A stretch of 64,000 nucleotides of DNA, from assembly GCA_019155185.1 (NCBI GenBank), contig CM032797.1:3852881-3916880 (forward strand). Reading direction: 5' to 3'. This DNA comes from Beaufortia kweichowensis (lineage: Eukaryota; Chordata; Actinopteri; Cypriniformes; Gastromyzontidae). Positions 61,159 to 64,000 of the stretch are shown here, piece by piece. The notes below the pieces were generated by a model. The model had not been told where the DNA came from. It saw only the letters and a list, made by a program, of their open reading frames with translations, and searched no databases. The position numbers and the translations under genes are program-made. Numbering within the stretch: position 1 is the first letter of the stretch; each line of letters opens with the position of its first letter.

Positions 61159-64000
61159 CAGGAGAAGGACCAGGAACAAATAAACACAGGAAACAACACA
61201 TTAAAACAATGACTGACAAAAGACACAAGGTACGCTAGAGCTTTATATACAGAGATATAAACAGGGTTAAGAAGACACAGGTGATGGAAATGAGAACGAT
61301 GAGTCTGTGCAAAGGATTATGGGAATTGTAGTGCACTTGATGGCACGAGTCCAGATACAAGACAGAGACAGGAACACACAGACAGAGATCATCACAACTG
61401 TAAATGTGCACAGGTTTATGTTAATGAGTTATTAATTATTAGACTGGAACTTTTTGATGTTTCAGTGTGACTGCAGTAAAGTTTCGGTAAAGTTTAGGTC
61501 CTGTTATCTTTGTTGAGAAGATGTTTTAGATTGTATAGATTATCTCTGGTTACTGTAGTAGCTGTCAGCCATATATTTTATCCCACTACTCATTTTGACC
61601 GGAAATTTTAAAACTAACGTCTGTTCTCAAATAGCAATTTATTTCCTATATAAAGTGTTTCTGGTTAATTAATTTCAATTAAAACGTTTGTTTATTTGAC
61701 AAACATTATTACATTCATTCTAATCCACTTCATCTGTGATTAAAAACGTAAACTATGCGTGACTATGGCAAGCACAATCGCCCAACTTCAAAGTCAGCAC
61801 CGGCTTTCATTTTTCCCTCAACTGTAGTGATCTTGCCGATCGGTCTGCACAGCACCGCATTGAGTCAAACACACCAAATATAATATAATAACTGTTGCTG
61901 TGTGTTGATTTTATGATCATTTTATTGTTATGATGCAATGCCACTGCAAATATTCTCAATGAGAGCCTGCAGCTGAACTTCCAGTGGACTAAAACTATTC
62001 TTTTTGGTATTTAACCATTTGTTTGATGCATTTAAACAAACTGTGGTGAAAACAAACCGAAATGGATCTGACATTTGTTATTTATGTTTATGTTTGTTCT
62101 TTATTTGCAAGCTCCTCCTTTAATCTTCATTCACTTATTCTGTTCTGTGCATTAGCCATTTATTTATATTTATTTGGTCATTTTATTTTTTTCATGTTCA
62201 CAGTGAGTTTTACTAAACATCATTCTTACTAAAAAGCTAGCTCTCCCGCTGATGTCTTTGAAAATGTCATCACACCAAACAAAACTGTAAAATCTATTCT
62301 GGTACCGTCACTATGAAAAATGTCAACCTGAATTTATTGTAGTCTATAAAAGTGAAAAAGAAGCTCAGATAGATCCAAGACTCTCAGTTAAAGTCACAAA
62401 AGGTGAAGAAACTCGTGTATCTGGAGATCTCTGTTGCTGCAGTCACAAACTCTCAATGATTGATTTATTCAGACGCCAAGACATATTCAAGATTATTGTG
62501 CTCCGAGATCCACTGTGACTAAACCACATTCAACACTCATACAAAAACACTTTATTATTGACATTATTGTGTACTTCACATTTGTTAAAATCCTTTACTC
62601 CTGATCTTATTTGACTTTATTTGAACTATTTCTGTAGTTTTCTTTCAATTAAAATATTACATTCACAAAAAACTTACATTCCATTTTAAGATAAGTATAC
62701 ATTTATATTTTTATTTTTTGACCATTATGCTAAAGTAAACACGGTATACAAAAAATGGTGCTTCAGCCGTTCTTTGCCTTTAATTTCAGGGCAACCACTT
62801 TAACCACTTTTCATCAAAAAGAGCTGCTATATAGCACCGCTATCCTATAAAGAATCTGTTATTATAATATAATTCATATGTGACCCTGTCTGTGAAAAGC
62901 AGGCTAAAGTCTAAAAATCTAATTCTGAGATAACGAGCATTAAAGTTTGATTTCACCTATTAATTTCACTATAATTTCAATCTTTGACATGACCTTACTC
63001 AGATAATATTAAATATATCAATGTTAAATTCTCACAGAATGTTCTTTATATTACGTAGAATTATTTTATGTAGAAAACAAAAAACCCAACAAAAAATGAC
63101 TTTAGCTGGGTTTTCACAGACAAGAAAATGTAATTTTTTTTTATATTAAATAAAATACTTTTTACATTGTACCATGCATGTTACCTACAGTAAATAAATG
63201 CTGGTTCAAACCAAATGAGGGCGACATTTACTAAATATTAACAATGTAATTGTCTGTGACAGCTGATGATCATCACTCACCGATTTCTTCATCCTTCATT
63301 CTTTAAAGTTTTATTGTGAATTGGTGATGTTTTTCAAATAAAACCAAATCTGTATATATTTTTAATTAAATGTTTTGTGTTAAAAGACACAGTTGACAAT
63401 ACAGGATCTGTGACTCTTCTGTGAAGTCGAGTTTTCTCATGCTTGACCCATAATTAATTTGCCCATAAACAATATAAAGCTGTAGTGTTGTAAAATGTTT
63501 GTATAATGCCATCATTTTTTATCTTGTTGAGATTAAAATTAACTTCTTTATCATTATATATACAATTTATTTAAGTAGTATTAAGGTTTATTGCTGGCTT
63601 ACAGGTGACACATTATGACGGAATTGAAAAATCAAACAATCAGATCTGGGGGTGAAATGCTCTCTACTGTAAATATGTTAGATATATAGTTCAATCATCC
63701 TGCAGTGGTTTCATCATCCAAACCAGAGGTCCTCATGGTCATTTACTCAAGTTACCCAAAAGTAATAATGACAAAAAGCGTATTTTCACTGTACAAAACC
63801 CACTGAGCATTCCACAATTCCATAAAGCATTAAGACAATACTTTTAAACCCCATTAACATAAAGAGGTGGAGCTCAAACTCGCATCTAATGTGATCTTGT
63901 GAAATCTCTTCACAGATCGTTCCCAGTCGTCACGAGTATAAAATGTGTACTGTACCTTTAAATGTTATTTCCTTGTTTGACTCCTCAGGTGACAGGTGAA
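61159..64000. other. AT-rich intergenic DNA, no gene seen
   Basis: The first about 200 bases (to about 61400) and the 75 bases left of the transposon (58480-58554) look like two halves of an older repeat interrupted by the Harbinger insertion, judging by the continuous 'ccag/gagaaggaccagg' text when the insert is ignored. The rest is AT-rich with no convincing open frame, RNA gene or named repeat on either strand. Confidence 0.5.

Noticed and set aside
61050..61238. Open frames across the right end of the transposon
   Set aside because: They straddle the terminal inverted repeat and flank, with no homology that I recognise.

Overview
The window looks like vertebrate, most likely teleost and probably cypriniform, genomic DNA. 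It has many short exons with GT-AG introns, AT-rich spacers, (CT)n microsatellites, the fish-type LINE tail 'gtaagtcgctttggataaaagc', and a fish-type PIF/Harbinger transposon. No bacterial-style genes, CRISPR arrays or tRNA/rRNA genes were seen. The organism assignment is inference.

Positions 1-57200 are one plus-strand gene whose 5' end lies left of the window. It encodes a giant member of the mesothelin / stereocilin / otoancorin family. Positions 1 to about 46650 are a head-to-tail array of 13 units of about 3.6 kb (U1-U13). Each unit carries 15 exons (E1-E15) totalling 1806 coding bases, or 602 codons, with phases that chain from unit to unit. The unit is itself three related exon modules (E1-E7, E8-E11, E12-E15). 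U1-U6 form subfamily A and U7-U13 subfamily B, with a mosaic transition at about 20.2-22.0 kb. The 3'-most unit, U13, is completely open. Most other units carry small frame-breaking indels that fall mostly at CpG sites, so I suspect consensus errors rather than true pseudogenisation.

From 48057 to 57200 follow 30 single-copy exons (X1-X30). Together they give a clean frame of 4188 bases, or 1395 residues. X1-X5 are diverged versions of the array modules. X23 ends in a furin-type RIRR site, at the position where human mesothelin precursor has its RFRR site. X24-X29 match the mature mesothelin core. X29-X30 give a Ser/Thr/Pro-rich stalk and a short hydrophobic C-terminus compatible with a GPI signal. 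The expected product is more than 9,000 residues: a very long glycosylated solenoid that furin could split from a small membrane-anchored mesothelin core. The window would contain 224 exons.

The large intron between U13 and X1 (46642-48056) holds a 5'-truncated L2/CR1-type LINE. Downstream of the gene, 57201-58554 is 3' UTR and AT-rich flank. Positions 58555-61158 are a PIF/Harbinger element with terminal inverted repeats and a CAG target duplication, but a broken transposase. Positions 61159-64000 are AT-rich intergenic DNA in which I see no gene.
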